Shown: piece by piece, positions 26,174 to 35,520 of the stretch | How positions within the stretch are numbered: the stretch's first letter is position 1 | How the letters are laid out: every line of letters begins with the position of its first letter | NCBI RefSeq assembly: GCF_020889705.1 | Contig: NZ_JACMYP010000056.1 | Location: 1 to 36,574 of the forward strand | Direction of reading: 5' to 3' | Length of the DNA stretch: 36,574 nt | Source of the DNA: Bradyrhizobium altum | GTDB taxonomy: Bacteria > Pseudomonadota > Alphaproteobacteria > Rhizobiales > Xanthobacteraceae | Notes under the pieces: model-generated | What the model was told of the DNA's origin: nothing | Databases searched by the model: none | Seen by the model: the letters and a program-made list of their open reading frames with translations, nothing else | Program-made: the position numbers and the translations under genes

Positions 26174-27861
26174 CGCGACGTGCGGGGCTCCTTGGTGTCG
26201 ATATCGCTGCGCTTGAGCAGGTAATCGAGCCCACCGACCCTGTACCAGCGATAGCCGTAGGCTTCGATCAGAAGCTTGTGACGGCCGCTATCGTCGGCGC
26301 GGCTGTGATCCTCGGTCAGAAGGTTGACGAGGTGATCGCCGGCGTCGTCGGGCAGCCCAACGTCGAACGATATCTCGAGCGGCTTTTCCGCGAAATTGTG
26401 CACGAACAGAACCGAGTTGTTGCGCCAGTCGTAACGAATGATCAGGACGGCAGGATTTCGGGTCGCGATAATCTTGAAGTCTCCCCAGCCGACCTCGGGG
26501 ACTTCCTTGCGCATGCGGATGATGCGCTCGGTCCAGTTCAACATCGAATTGGGGTCGCGCCGCTGCTTGGCGGCGTTGACGTGCTCATAGCCGTAGGGTC
26601 CCTGATCGATCACGGGCACGCATGGCCGATCGCTTTCGGTAAAGCCGCCGTGCGGTTCGGTCGACCATTGCATCGGCGTGCGCGCGCAAGCGCGCTCGGG
26701 CAGGTCGAGATTATCGCCCATGCCGAGTTCGTCGCCGTAGCGGATCACGGGCGTGCCGGGGAGCGTGCACATCAAGCTATAGGCGAGCTCCAGACGTCGG
26801 CGATCGCCGCCCAGCATCGGTGCAAGGCGCCGACGGATGCCGCGGTCATAGAGCTGCATGCTCTTGTCCGGACCGAATGCCTTGAACACCGTCTCGCGCT
26901 GCGCCTTGGTGAGGCGGCCGAGGTCGAGTTCATCGTGATTGCGCAGGAACAGGCCCCATTGCGCGGTCGGAGGGCGTGGCTTGGTCGCCGTCAGTGCTTT
27001 CGCCAATGGTTTCGAATCCGCTGACGCCAGCGCGTAGAACAGATGCTGATTGACGTGGAAATTGAACATCATTTGCATGCGGTCGCCATCGCGCCCGAAA
27101 TACTCCATGTCCGTCTCGGGCAAGACATTGGCTTCGGCGAGGATGATCGCGTTGCCCTGGCGCCATTGCAGGAATTCGCGGAACGATCGCAGCATGTCGT
27201 ATTGCTCGACGGGCTTGCGCACGGAGGCGCCCTTGGTTGCGATCACGAAGGGTACGGCGTCCATACGGAATCCCGAGACGCCGAGCTGGATCCAGAACCC
27301 CATGATCTTGAGGATCTCGGCCTGTACGTGCGGGTTCGACGTGTTGAGGTCCGGCTGGAAATCGTAGAAGCGATGGAAGTACCAGGCTCCTGCCTGCTTG
27401 TCGCGCGTCCAGGTCGATTTCTGCACCCCCGGAAACACCATGCCCGTGTTGGCATTGGCGGGCTTCTTGTCCGACCAGACGTACCAGTCGCGGTAAGGCG
27501 AGTCCTTTGCGCTGCGCGCCGATCGAAACCAGGCGTGCTGGTCCGACGTGTGATTGACGACGAGGTCGATGATCACGCGGATGCCGCGTTGCCGGCAGCC
27601 ATGGGTGAATTCGACGAAATCGCCCAGCGTGCCGTAGCGCGGATCGACGCCGTAATAGTCCGAAATGTCGTAGCCGTCGTCCTTGCAAGGCGAAGGCTGA
27701 AACGGCATCAGCCAGATCGCAGTGATGCCGAGCCCGTGCAGATAATCCAGGCGCCGCAGCAGGCCGCTGAAATCGCCGATGCCGTCGCCGTTGGCATCCA
27801 TATAGGTGCCGACGGAGAGGCAGTAGATCACGCCGTTCTTGTACCAGAGGTCGTCGATCAC
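26170..27861 (-). CDS. GH13 enzyme, trehalose-synthase (TreS)-like
   Basis: A 563-residue GH13 protein starting with GTG; GAGGG is about 8 bases upstream and in-frame codons before it look non-coding. Seen are LWYKNGVIYCLSVGTYMDANGDGIGDF, IDLVVNHTSDQHAWF, GFRMDAVPF (nucleophile D201), ILAEANVLP (acid/base E243) and LRNHDELDL (D310), the last being close to TreS enzymes' RNHDELTL. TreS interconverts maltose and trehalose, but no maltokinase domain or gene is attached, and the N-terminus differs from classical TreS (KDAVIYEVHV), so an amylase-type or other transglucosylase activity is possible. Confidence 0.85.
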
Positions 27862-27903
27862 CAGGCAGCCCTCATCGGTCCGCCCATGGTGGCGGCCGTG
27901 GGA

Positions 27904-27929
27904 TAAGCGGCGAGGCGGCGGCGGGTTCC
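27904..27929 (-). promoter_or_regulatory. weak candidate EcfG-type promoter before the TreS-like gene
   Basis: On the minus strand GGAAC (27929-27925) is followed 18 bases later by TT (27906-27905), about 43 bases before the GTG. The EcfG general-stress consensus is GGAAC-N16/17-CGTT; only the -35 matches fully. Trehalose genes are often EcfG-controlled in these bacteria, which is the only further support. Confidence 0.25.
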
Positions 27930-27980
27930 TGCCCGGAGCGCCGTCCCGCAAGGCAGCGAGACGACGCTCCGCGCGAGTGA

Positions 27981-29099
27981 CTACCGCTTGATCTGTGCCT
28001 TCAGCGTATCCTCGACCACGCGATCGAACGATGCTGCCTTCGGCGCGCTCTTGCGGTGCTCGGCGACATATTTGTCGCGCTTGGCGACCAGCGCGGCGAG
28101 CTTCTCGTTCAGCGCCTTGCGCTGGGTGATCTGCTTGTCGATCTCGGCGCTGCGCGCCTCGGGCTTCATGGCGCGGAGATTGTCGGGCAGATCCTCGTCC
28201 TTGACCTTGGCAATGTTGTTGCGGCCGGCCGCGACGTCGGCGACCAGATCGCCGTCGCCGGTCACCGCCTCCGACGTCACTTTGGCGCGCTTGTTGATGA
28301 AGCTTGCCATCTCCGAGGCGCGCGCCGGTGAAGCTGCGGCGACGCTCGCCAACTGCTGGGTCTTGGATTCGGTGCGCCTCTGCAGCGCGCGCGAGCCGTA
28401 GGGGATCACGGTGCCGTTGATCTCGCGCTGCTGGATGATGATGTCCTCGTCGAACGGCGTCTCGATGGTGACGATCTGGCCGCCATCCTGCGGGATCGGG
28501 ATGAATTCACCGTTGCCGTGCTGCGCGATATCGCGCCATACTCGCTCGGTATCCTCTGCGTTGCCGGCGAGCACGGCGTTGACGATGATGTCCTTCTGCT
28601 TGGCGACCGCGAGCGTCACCGGGTATTTGGTGTCCTGCGCGTAGTCCATATGCGGCGGGGCGTCGCCGACCAGAAACACGATGCGCGTGCTGTCGCGGCC
28701 TTGCGTCCACTGCATCTCGTTGACGGCGACGTCGAGCGCTTCGTTGACGCTCTCCGGCCAGTCGCCGCCGCCGCGCGCCTTCAATTCCAGGAGATTGGCG
28801 TAGAGATCCTGGATATCGCGCGTCAGCTCGACCTTCCTGGTCACATACTCATCGCCGATGTCGCGATAGGCGATCAGCCCCATCCGGATATCGGCGTCGG
28901 GATTGGAATCGACAATCGCGGTCGCGATCGACCAGATCTTGCGCTTGGCGCCCTCGATCAATCCGCCCATCGAGCCCGTGGTATCGAGCACGAAGGCGAC
29001 TTCGACCACAGGTTTGGCGAAGGCCGAGGAGAGTCCGGCGGACAGCGGAAGGGTTGCGAGAGCGAAGACGAACGAGCGAAGTGTGATGCGTGACCGCAT
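27981..29099 (-). CDS. exported VWA-domain protein
   Basis: A 372-residue protein with a signal peptide (MRSRITLRSFVFALATLPLSAGLSSAFA, cut after residue 28). A von Willebrand A domain follows directly: VVEVAFVLDTTGSMGG carries the MIDAS D39-x-T-x-S, with the later MIDAS Thr/Asp in the RIVFLVGDAPPH part. After about residue 230 is a helical, charged region (SRALQRRTESKTQQLASVAAA, QRKALNEKLAALVAKRDKYVAEHRKS) that may form a coiled coil. GGAGGAGAG precedes the ATG. VWA proteins bind protein partners via a metal; the partner is unknown. It diverges from the MmcB gene. Confidence 0.85.
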   Translation of the reverse strand: MRSRITLRSFVFALATLPLSAGLSSAFAKPVVEVAFVLDTTGSMGGLIEGAKRKIWSIATAIVDSNPDADIRMGLIAYRDIGDEYVTRKVELTRDIQDLYANLLELKARGGGDWPESVNEALDVAVNEMQWTQGRDSTRIVFLVGDAPPHMDYAQDTKYPVTLAVAKQKDIIVNAVLAGNAEDTERVWRDIAQHGNGEFIPIPQDGGQIVTIETPFDEDIIIQQREINGTVIPYGSRALQRRTESKTQQLASVAAASPARASEMASFINKRAKVTSEAVTGDGDLVADVAAGRNNIAKVKDEDLPDNLRAMKPEARSAEIDKQITQRKALNEKLAALVAKRDKYVAEHRKSAPKAASFDRVVEDTLKAQIKR

Positions 29100-29248
29100 G
29101 GGTCTCTCCTCCAGTAGTTTCGTCCCTCGGAACCAAGGTTCCACCGGCTTCGCGGTGGCTTGAGGCACGAAATCGCGGCGGCCCGGGTGCGAATTTGTGG
29201 CCGATTCCGGCGCTGCCGTTGGAGTGCGGAATCGGCTATTCTTGAGCG

Positions 29249-29731
29249 ATGGAATCGCCAGCCCGCCAGATCGCACTTGTGCCCGCGCCCGACCGACGCC
29301 AATCGGAAACCGCGCTGGCGATCGCGCGCGGCACGGCGCGGCTGCTGAGATCGCTGGGATTTTCCTGCATCAGCGAATTGCCGCTGCCGTCCGGCCGCCG
29401 GGCCGATCTGGTCGCGCTGAACGAACGCGGCGAGATCTGGATCGTCGAGATCAAGTCATCGCTCGAGGATTTGCGTGCCGACCAGAAATGGCAGGACTAC
29501 CGGATGCATTGCGACCGGCTGTTCTTCGCCTTCACGCAGGATCTGCCGTGCGAGATTTTTCCCTCGGACACCGGCCTGATCGTCGCCGACGCCTATGGGG
29601 CGCATCTGCATTGCGAGGCGCCGGAGCACCGCCTGCCGGCGGCCACCCGCAAGGCGATGACGGTGCGCTTTGCGATGGCGGCAGCGCAGCGGATCAACCG
29701 GCTGGTCGATCCGCAGGGGCATGAACTCTAG
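29249..29731 (+). CDS. mmcB: MmcB-family DNA-repair nuclease-like protein
   Basis: A 160-residue protein with a PD-(D/E)xK nuclease core: SGRRADLVAL (D53) then IWIVEIKSSLEDLRADQKWQDY (E67-I-K69), a signature of MmcB proteins linked to mitomycin C resistance in Caulobacter. That SOS-linked family is alphaproteobacterial. I looked for the alphaproteobacterial LexA box GTTC-N7-GTTC upstream and do not see it. Start: ATG at 29249 after TTGAGCG, a weak ribosome site, but the N-terminal APDRRQSETALAIARGTARLLR helix suits the family. It ends where a repeat region begins. Confidence 0.85.
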   Translation: MESPARQIALVPAPDRRQSETALAIARGTARLLRSLGFSCISELPLPSGRRADLVALNERGEIWIVEIKSSLEDLRADQKWQDYRMHCDRLFFAFTQDLPCEIFPSDTGLIVADAYGAHLHCEAPEHRLPAATRKAMTVRFAMAAAQRINRLVDPQGHEL

Positions 29732-29750
29732 GACAAGCACGGTTGTCATC

Positions 29751-29854
29751 CGTCATCCTGAGGAGCCGCGAAGCGGCGTCTCGAAGGATGCACGGCCACG
29801 AGCCGGGCCGACCATCCTTCGAGGCTCGCTGCGCTCGCACCTCAGGATGACGGT
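29751..29854. repeat. palindromic intergenic repeat, second copy of a family also at 18.3 kb
   Basis: Outer arms ccgtcatcctgagg (29751-29764) and cctcaggatgacgg (29841-29854) are perfect. Inside, ctcgaaggatg (29781-29791) mirrors catccttcgag (29814-29824). The element at 18276-18412 shares catccttcgaggctcgct and cctcaggatg. Confidence 0.8.
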
Positions 29855-29873
29855 GATAAGCTTTGACGATCTG

Positions 29874-29958
29874 TAGGATGGGTAGAGCGCAGCGAAACCC
29901 ATTATTTGTTGCCGCGGCGCGAAGTCGATGGGTTTCGCTTCGCTCTACCCATCCTACG
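29874..29958. repeat. palindromic intergenic repeat, copy 1 of the gtaggatgggtagagcg family
   Basis: Left arm starts gtaggatgggtagagcg and continues cagcgaaaccca; the right arm (29929-29958) is tgggtttcgc...cgctctacccatcctac, with one mismatch near the middle. It shares this sequence with the copy at 36288-36367. It comes directly before the regR terminator. Confidence 0.8.
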
Positions 29959-29973
29959 AATCAACAAAAGCAA

Positions 29974-29997
29974 ATGGCCGGGACAAAGCCCGGCCAT
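29974..29997 (-). terminator. intrinsic terminator of regR
   Basis: A perfect 9-bp stem (atggccggg/cccggccat) with a 6-base loop, 24 bases past the regR stop on the minus strand. Read on that strand it is followed by ttgcttttgttg, a T-rich tail. Confidence 0.75.
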
Positions 29998-30021
29998 CGC
30001 GAAACTATATGAAGCTATCGC

Positions 30022-30576
30022 TTAGCGCGGCGCGCGCTTGGCGAGGATGCGCTGCAAGGTCCGGCGGTGCATATTGAGGCGGCGCGCGGTCTCCGAGACG
30101 TTGCGGTTGCACATCTCGTAGATGCGCTGGATGTGCTCCCAGCGCACGCGGTCCGCCGACATCGGATTGGCCGGCAGCTCGGATTTCTCGGTGCCGGTCG
30201 CGAGCAGCGCGGCGACGACGTCATCGGCGTCGGCGGGCTTCGACAGATAGTCGACGGCGCCCATCTTCACTGCGGTGACGGCGGTCGCGATATTGCCGTA
30301 GCCGGTCAGCACGATCGCGCGTGCCTCGGGGCGCTTGCGCTTCAAGGCCGAGACGACGTCGAGGCCGTTGCCGTCGCCGAGCCTGAGGTCGACAACCGCG
30401 AAAGCGGGTGCGGAACGGCCGATCTCGGCGAGACCATCGGATACCGTGTCGCATGACTTCACCGCGAAACCGCGCGTCTCCATCGCGCGCGACAGGCGTT
30501 CCAGGAACGGCTTGTCGTCCTCGACAATGAGGAGCGAGCGGTCGGCATGGTCATTCAGTTCAGTGATGGCGTTCAC
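30022..30576 (-). CDS. regR: redox response regulator RegR/ActR (RegA/PrrA family)
   Basis: A 184-residue response regulator, the length of RegA. The receiver has SLLIVEDD, the phosphorylation site D63 in AVVDLRLGDG (the same number as in RegA), T in VLTGYGN and K in LSKPAD. The C-terminal Fis-type helix-turn-helix, ending NVSETARRLNMHRRTLQRILAKRAP, is nearly invariant in the RegA/PrrA/ActR family. GTG at 30576 is chosen because it gives the family length. It is downstream of regS on the same strand (134-base gap) and ends in an intrinsic terminator. In Bradyrhizobium RegR works on nifA and respiration and energy genes. Confidence 0.95.
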   Translation of the reverse strand: MNAITELNDHADRSLLIVEDDKPFLERLSRAMETRGFAVKSCDTVSDGLAEIGRSAPAFAVVDLRLGDGNGLDVVSALKRKRPEARAIVLTGYGNIATAVTAVKMGAVDYLSKPADADDVVAALLATGTEKSELPANPMSADRVRWEHIQRIYEMCNRNVSETARRLNMHRRTLQRILAKRAPR

Positions 30577-30710
30577 GGTCCATTTTTCCCTGTGGCAGAC
30601 ACCTATTATATGGGGTCCTACTGCGGCGCTGCCAAGGCAGCTGAAAGTCGCGTGCAACTCTGGAGAGAGCGATGCATCCGGTATGCCAGAGTTGCGATTA
30701 AGAATCGTTC

Positions 30711-32030
30711 TTAGGCTTCGGTTTCGTCGGCCGGCGCGGCTTCCTCGAAGCGCTCGCGGGGCCAGACGATCTGCACCACGGCGCCGTGATCGGGGAAGGT
30801 GCGATTGGTAAACGACACCTTGGCTCCGGTGCGTTCCAGCAGCGTCCTTGCGATGAAAACGCCCAGACCCAGGCCGCCACGGGCATTTTGGGCCTCATCT
30901 GCGCCCCGGCGGCGCGACAAATACGGCTCGCCGATCCGCTTCAGCATGTCAGGCGCGATGCCCGGGCCGTCGTCGGAGACGACGATCTCGATGGTTTCGG
31001 CGTTCCACCACGCGTTCACCTCGACGGTCTGGTGCGCGAAATCGACCGCATTTTCGAGAATGTTTCCGACGCCATAAAGGATAGCGGGATTGCGCGCGGC
31101 GACCGGTTCGCGCGTTGCTGCGACAGCAAGCCGCACCTTGATGTTGATGCCGAAATCGCGATGCGGCGCCACCGCCTCCTCAATCAGGGTCGACAGCTTC
31201 ATGGTGTCGAACGGCGCGCCGCTCGATGACAATTGCGCAATCTTGCTCAGGATGTCGCGGCAGCGCTGCGCCTGCTCGCGCACCATCTTGAGGTCGTCGG
31301 CGATCGCCGGGTCGTGCACCGTCTTCTCGAGCTCGCGCGAGATCAGGAAGATCGTCGACAGCGGCGTGCCGAGTTCATGCGCGGCGGCGGCGGCGAGGCC
31401 GTCGAGCTGGGTCAGATGCTGCTCGCGCGTCAGGATCAGCTCGGTCGCGGCAAGCGCATCGGAGAGCTGGCGGGCCTCCTCGGTCACCTGGAATGCGTAA
31501 AGGCTGGTGACGCCGATCGCGAGCAGGATCGAAAGCCAGACGCCGATCAGATAGATCGGCGGCAGCACCAGCGGATCGTCGCCGTCCCAGGGCAGCGGCA
31601 GGTGATAGAAGAACAGCGCCGAGGCGCAGGCGACCGCAAGGCAGCCGAGCGCGATCGTCAGGCGGATCGGCAGCACCGTGGCCGAGATCAGGACCGGCGC
31701 CAGGAACAGGAACGAGAACGGGTTCTGTAAGCCCCCGGTGAAGTACAGCAGACCGCCGAGCTCGACGATGTTGAATGCGAGCAGGGCCGCGGCATAGGCC
31801 GGCTCCAGCCGCTGCATCGGGTTGAACGCGATCTGCAGCGCCAGATTGAGCAGCGCCGAGAACGCCACGATGATGACGCAGGGGACGATCGGAACGTCGA
31901 ATTCCAGTCCCTGGGCGACGATGAAGATCGCGACGAGCTGGCCGAGCGCGGCGAGCCAGCGCAGCCGCAGGATCGTATCCAGGCGGACATAGCGGCGAGG
32001 TTGGCGGAAATCGGAAGCGAAGTCGGTCAT
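30711..32030 (-). CDS. regS: redox sensor histidine kinase RegS/ActS (RegB/PrrB family)
   Basis: A 439-residue membrane kinase. Six hydrophobic segments (about 23-180) include the quinone-binding heptad GGLQNPF (99-105). The H-box has H218 in AAAAHELGTPLS, and C257 in QRCRDILSKI matches the redox-active cysteine of RegB. ATPase boxes are NILENAVDFA, DDGPGIAP and GGLGLGVFIA. Reduced quinone or thiol state activates it to phosphorylate RegR. It is expressed first in the regS-regR pair; the divergent ABC transporter begins about 105 bases away. Confidence 0.95.
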   Translation of the reverse strand: MTDFASDFRQPRRYVRLDTILRLRWLAALGQLVAIFIVAQGLEFDVPIVPCVIIVAFSALLNLALQIAFNPMQRLEPAYAAALLAFNIVELGGLLYFTGGLQNPFSFLFLAPVLISATVLPIRLTIALGCLAVACASALFFYHLPLPWDGDDPLVLPPIYLIGVWLSILLAIGVTSLYAFQVTEEARQLSDALAATELILTREQHLTQLDGLAAAAAHELGTPLSTIFLISRELEKTVHDPAIADDLKMVREQAQRCRDILSKIAQLSSSGAPFDTMKLSTLIEEAVAPHRDFGINIKVRLAVAATREPVAARNPAILYGVGNILENAVDFAHQTVEVNAWWNAETIEIVVSDDGPGIAPDMLKRIGEPYLSRRRGADEAQNARGGLGLGVFIARTLLERTGAKVSFTNRTFPDHGAVVQIVWPRERFEEAAPADETEA

Positions 32031-32135
32031 CTCTGGACTTTAGCTGTGCCGTGGGCGGCGCACAAATTCGCGACCTAGCGCAAGCACGCGGGGCAAGCCT
32101 TGCGCTTATTGTCGCAATGGCTCAATGACGGCGAT

Positions 32136-32960
32136 ATGCAACAGCGCGGGACAGGTCAGGCGCAAGCGCCTGCGGCCAACCAGGCGCCCGCGGCCGATCA
32201 GGACGGATCGGCCGCGATCGATGTTGCGCATCTGGTCAAGGTCTACAAGACCACCCGCGCGGTCGACGATATCTCCTTCCGCATCGCGCGCGGCAGCATC
32301 ACCGGACTGCTCGGCGGCAACGGTGCGGGCAAGACCACGTCGATCGCGATGATCATGGGGCTGGTGCTGCCGACCTCGGGCAGCGTCACTGTGCTGGGCG
32401 CGAAAATTCCCGAACAGCGCTACGACGTGCTCGGCCGGATGAATTTCGAGAGCCCCTATGTCGACATGCCGATGCGGCTCACGGTGCGGCAGAACCTGAC
32501 CATTTTCGGCCGCCTCTATGCCGTGAAGCATCTGCGCGAGCGGATCGAGCAGCTCGCGGCCGATCTCGATCTCAAGGAATTCCTCGACCGTTCCAACGGC
32601 AAGCTCTCCGCCGGGCAGAAGACCCGCGTCGCGCTGGCGAAGGCGCTGATCAACGAGCCGGACCTGCTGCTGCTCGACGAGCCGACCGCATCGCTCGACC
32701 CGGATACCGCCGACTGGGTGCGGCAGCATCTCGAGACCTACCGCAAGACCCATAACGCGACCATCCTGCTGGCCTCGCACAACATGCTGGAGGTCGAGCG
32801 CCTCTGCGACCGCGTCATCATCATGAAGCGCGGCAAGATCGAGGATGACGACAGCCCCGAGGGGATCATGGCGCGCTACAACCGCGACACGCTGGAAGAG
32901 GTGTTTCTCGACGTGGCGCGCGGCCGCCTCCGGGAGGGCGCGCCAGAGGGCACACCATGA
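32136..32960 (+). CDS. ABC-2 exporter, ATP-binding subunit
   Basis: A 274-residue ATPase. After a Gln/Ala/Pro-rich leader, the nucleotide domain has Walker A GGNGAGKTT, the signature LSAGQKTRVALAKAL, Walker B LLLLDEP with a D-loop SLDPD, and an H-loop ASHN. The family exports drugs or polysaccharide-like lipids with a membrane partner. The start at 32136 (ATG) is preferred to TTG at 32100; neither has a strong ribosome site. Its stop overlaps the permease ATG in an ATGA, showing tight coupling. It diverges from regS across about 105 bases that must hold both promoters. Confidence 0.9.
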   Translation: MQQRGTGQAQAPAANQAPAADQDGSAAIDVAHLVKVYKTTRAVDDISFRIARGSITGLLGGNGAGKTTSIAMIMGLVLPTSGSVTVLGAKIPEQRYDVLGRMNFESPYVDMPMRLTVRQNLTIFGRLYAVKHLRERIEQLAADLDLKEFLDRSNGKLSAGQKTRVALAKALINEPDLLLLDEPTASLDPDTADWVRQHLETYRKTHNATILLASHNMLEVERLCDRVIIMKRGKIEDDDSPEGIMARYNRDTLEEVFLDVARGRLREGAPEGTP

Positions 32961-33781
32961 GCGAGATGGTCAGCCATCAGCCGCGCGGCATTTCACTGCA
33001 ACGCATCAACGCGATGGTGCTGCGCTATTGGTATCTCTTGATGTCGTCATGGCCGCGGCTGCTGGAGCTGGTCTACTGGCCGGCCTTGCAGATCATCACC
33101 TGGGGCTTCCTGCAGAACTACATCTCGCAGGCATCCGGCTTCTTCGCCAAGGCGGGCGGCACGCTGATCGGTGCCGTGATCCTGTGGGACATCCTGTTTC
33201 GCGGCCAGCTCGGCTTCTCCATCTCGTTCCTGGAAGAGATGTGGGCGCGCAATCTCGGCAACCTGATGATGAGCCCGCTGAAGCCGATCGAATTCCTGCT
33301 CTCGCTGATGATCATGAGCCTGATCCGGCTTGCCATCGGCGTGATCCCGATGACGCTGCTGGCGCTGTTCTTTTTCGGCTTCAATTTCTACGCCATCGGG
33401 CTGCCGCTGATCGCGTTCTTCTGCAATCTGATCTTCACGAGCTGGTCGGTCGGCGTGTTCGCCTCAGGCCTCGTGCTGCGCAACGGGCTCGGCGCAGAGA
33501 GCATCGTCTGGACGCTGATGTTCGCGGTGATGCCGCTCGCCTGCATCTACTATCCGGTCGAGGTGCTGCCGGTCTGGCTACAGTATGTCGCCTGGACGTT
33601 GCCGCCGACCTATGTGTTCGAAGGCATGCGGTCGCTGCTGATCGATCACGCCTTCCGTGCCGACCTGATGGCCTGGGCTCTGGTCATCAACGCCATCCTG
33701 TTCGTTGCCTCTTTTGCGGTCTTCCTTGCCCTTTTGCAGAGCGCCAAGCGCAACGGATCGCTGCTCGGCGGTGGTGAATAA
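32957..33781 (+). CDS. ABC-2 exporter, permease subunit
   Basis: A 274-residue membrane protein with about six helices, of the ABC-2 type. Typical stretches are RYWYLLMSSWPRLLELVYWPALQIITWGFLQNYI, MWARNLGNLMMSPLKPIEFLLSL and the late LACIYYPVEVLPVWLQYVAWTLPPTYVFEGMR, which holds the family's L-P-x-W and P-P-T motif. ATGA overlap with the ATPase gene. Known relatives include NodJ- and drug-type exporters, but no nod or resistance marker is nearby. Substrate unknown. Confidence 0.9.
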   Translation: MSEMVSHQPRGISLQRINAMVLRYWYLLMSSWPRLLELVYWPALQIITWGFLQNYISQASGFFAKAGGTLIGAVILWDILFRGQLGFSISFLEEMWARNLGNLMMSPLKPIEFLLSLMIMSLIRLAIGVIPMTLLALFFFGFNFYAIGLPLIAFFCNLIFTSWSVGVFASGLVLRNGLGAESIVWTLMFAVMPLACIYYPVEVLPVWLQYVAWTLPPTYVFEGMRSLLIDHAFRADLMAWALVINAILFVASFAVFLALLQSAKRNGSLLGGGE

Positions 33782-33909
33782 ATGTCACTTTCTCGTGGAT
33801 TCTCGGTGTTTTAGCCCGATATCGACCCCAGATTCGGCTCGCGGCGCATTGACGCATTGTTGCGCATTGGTCAGTATGCTGCGGCGCAAAACAGGGGTCT
33901 GAAAATACT

Positions 33910-35238
33910 ATGCCCATCGGTGAATTTGGCGGTGCCCCGCCACTAGCGGCGGAAGGCAGCCCGGCACTCACGACGCCGCTGTACTGGATGTATGAGATGG
34001 CGCATGCGTCGCTCAATCCGGTACGCGCCGTGACCGACGCCACCAAGATCCTGTTTCAGAATCCGCTCAATCCGTGGACGCACACCGAGTTCGGCAAGTC
34101 GATCGCTGCCGGCTGCGAATTGTTCGAGCGCACCACGCGCCGCTACGGCAAGCCGGAATGGAACCTGCCGACGACCGAGGTCAACGGCGTCCGCACGGCG
34201 GTTGAGGTTCGCACGGTCTGGGAAAAGCCGTTCTGCCGCCTGCTGCATTTCGATCGCAAGCTGACGCGTCCGTTGCGCTCGCCGCAGCCGCGCGTGCTGA
34301 TCGTGGCGCCGATGTCGGGCCATTATGCGACGCTGCTGCGTGGCACCGTTGAGGCGTTCCTGCCGACGCATGAAGTCTACATCACCGACTGGGCCGATGC
34401 GCGCATGGTGCCGCTCGCGGCCGGCCGGTTCGATCTCGAGGACTATGTCGACTACCTGATCGAGATGCTGCACGCGCTCGGCGGCAACATGCACATCGTC
34501 GCGGTGTGCCAGCCTTCGGTGCCTGTCGTCGCAGCTGTTTCGGTGATGGAAGCCAGCAACGACCCGTTCGTGCCGCTGTCGATGACGCTGATGGGCGGCC
34601 CGATCGACACCAGGCGCAATCCGACCGCGGTCAACAACCTCGCGGAAGAGCGCGGCATCGAATGGTTCCGCAACAATGTCATCACCAAGGTGCCGTTCCC
34701 GCATCCGGGCGTGATGCGCGACGTCTATCCGGGCTTCCTGCAGCTCAACGGCTTCATCAGCATGAACCTGGATCGGCACATGGACGCGCACAAGGCGCTG
34801 TTTGCCAATCTGGTGAAGGGTGACGGCGATCTCGTCGACAAGCACCGTGAATTCTATGACGAATATCTCGCGGTGATGGACCTCACCGCCGAGTATTACC
34901 TGCAGACCGTCGACCTCGTTTTCGTCAAGCACGCGCTGCCGAAGGGCGAGATGACCCATCGCGGTAAGCCGGTCGATCCGTCGAAGATCCGCCGCGTCGC
35001 GCTGATGACGGTCGAAGGCGAGAAGGACGACATCTCCGGCCTCGGTCAGACCGAGGCAACGCACGCGCTCTGCACCGCGATTCCGAACCATCGCCGCGTG
35101 CACTATGTCCAGAAGGGCGTTGGGCACTACGGCGTGTTCAACGGCTCGCGGTTCCGCTCCGAAATCGTGCCGCGGATCTCCGATTTCATGGTTTCGGCGG
35201 CCAATACGCGGCTTTCCCTGGTCGCCGCGGCCGAATAG
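33910..35238 (+). CDS. phaZ: intracellular polyhydroxyalkanoate depolymerase PhaZ
   Basis: A 442-residue depolymerase of the intracellular (PhaZ1) type. The nucleophile is Cys200 in VAVCQPSVP, matching the Cys of Cupriavidus PhaZ1; supporting residues are an Asp in VEGEKDDISG and a His in KGVGHYGVFNG. Other family stretches: YWMYEMAHASLNPVRAVTD, VLIVAPMSGHYATLLRG and YITDWADARMVPL. There is no signal peptide. It degrades PHB granules inside the cell to 3-hydroxybutyrate oligomers. An ATG at residue 27 is also possible. The gene stands alone and is followed by a hairpin with a T tract. Confidence 0.93.
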   Translation: MPIGEFGGAPPLAAEGSPALTTPLYWMYEMAHASLNPVRAVTDATKILFQNPLNPWTHTEFGKSIAAGCELFERTTRRYGKPEWNLPTTEVNGVRTAVEVRTVWEKPFCRLLHFDRKLTRPLRSPQPRVLIVAPMSGHYATLLRGTVEAFLPTHEVYITDWADARMVPLAAGRFDLEDYVDYLIEMLHALGGNMHIVAVCQPSVPVVAAVSVMEASNDPFVPLSMTLMGGPIDTRRNPTAVNNLAEERGIEWFRNNVITKVPFPHPGVMRDVYPGFLQLNGFISMNLDRHMDAHKALFANLVKGDGDLVDKHREFYDEYLAVMDLTAEYYLQTVDLVFVKHALPKGEMTHRGKPVDPSKIRRVALMTVEGEKDDISGLGQTEATHALCTAIPNHRRVHYVQKGVGHYGVFNGSRFRSEIVPRISDFMVSAANTRLSLVAAAE

Positions 35239-35309
35239 GTATCGTCCCGGCCGCGATTATCGCAGTCGCGCAAGCCACTGATTTAACTAAAAGAATCTCA
35301 AATCAGCCG

Positions 35310-35351
35310 AGGCTCAAGTGATGAATTTAATTTCATCTCTTGGGCCTTTTT
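35310..35351 (+). terminator. intrinsic terminator of phaZ
   Basis: A 16-base stem with two mismatches (35310-35325 with 35332-35347), loop tttaat, then a run of T. It begins about 70 bases past the phaZ stop. Confidence 0.7.
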
Positions 35352-35520
35352 CGTGACTCTGATTCATCAGAAAAATTCCGGTTCCGCCCCCTGCCGGTAG
35401 AGGTCAATTAACGGCCAACCCCTGTATATTGGGCAAATGATTTGTTTTTGCGCCGAGCGCTTTCCCTGGCGGCGGATATGGCAAAGTTCGGGCGAACTCC
35501 TGCTCCCCGGACTCTCAGAA

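Noticed and set aside
29100..29248. SOS (LexA) box upstream of the MmcB-like gene
   Set aside because: I searched for GTTC-N7-GTTC and its reverse GAAC-N7-GAAC; only a GGAACC palindrome with different spacing is present.
33840..33909. sigma-70 promoter before phaZ
   Set aside because: TTGACG and TATGCT are present but spaced about 20 bases, too far for a confident call.
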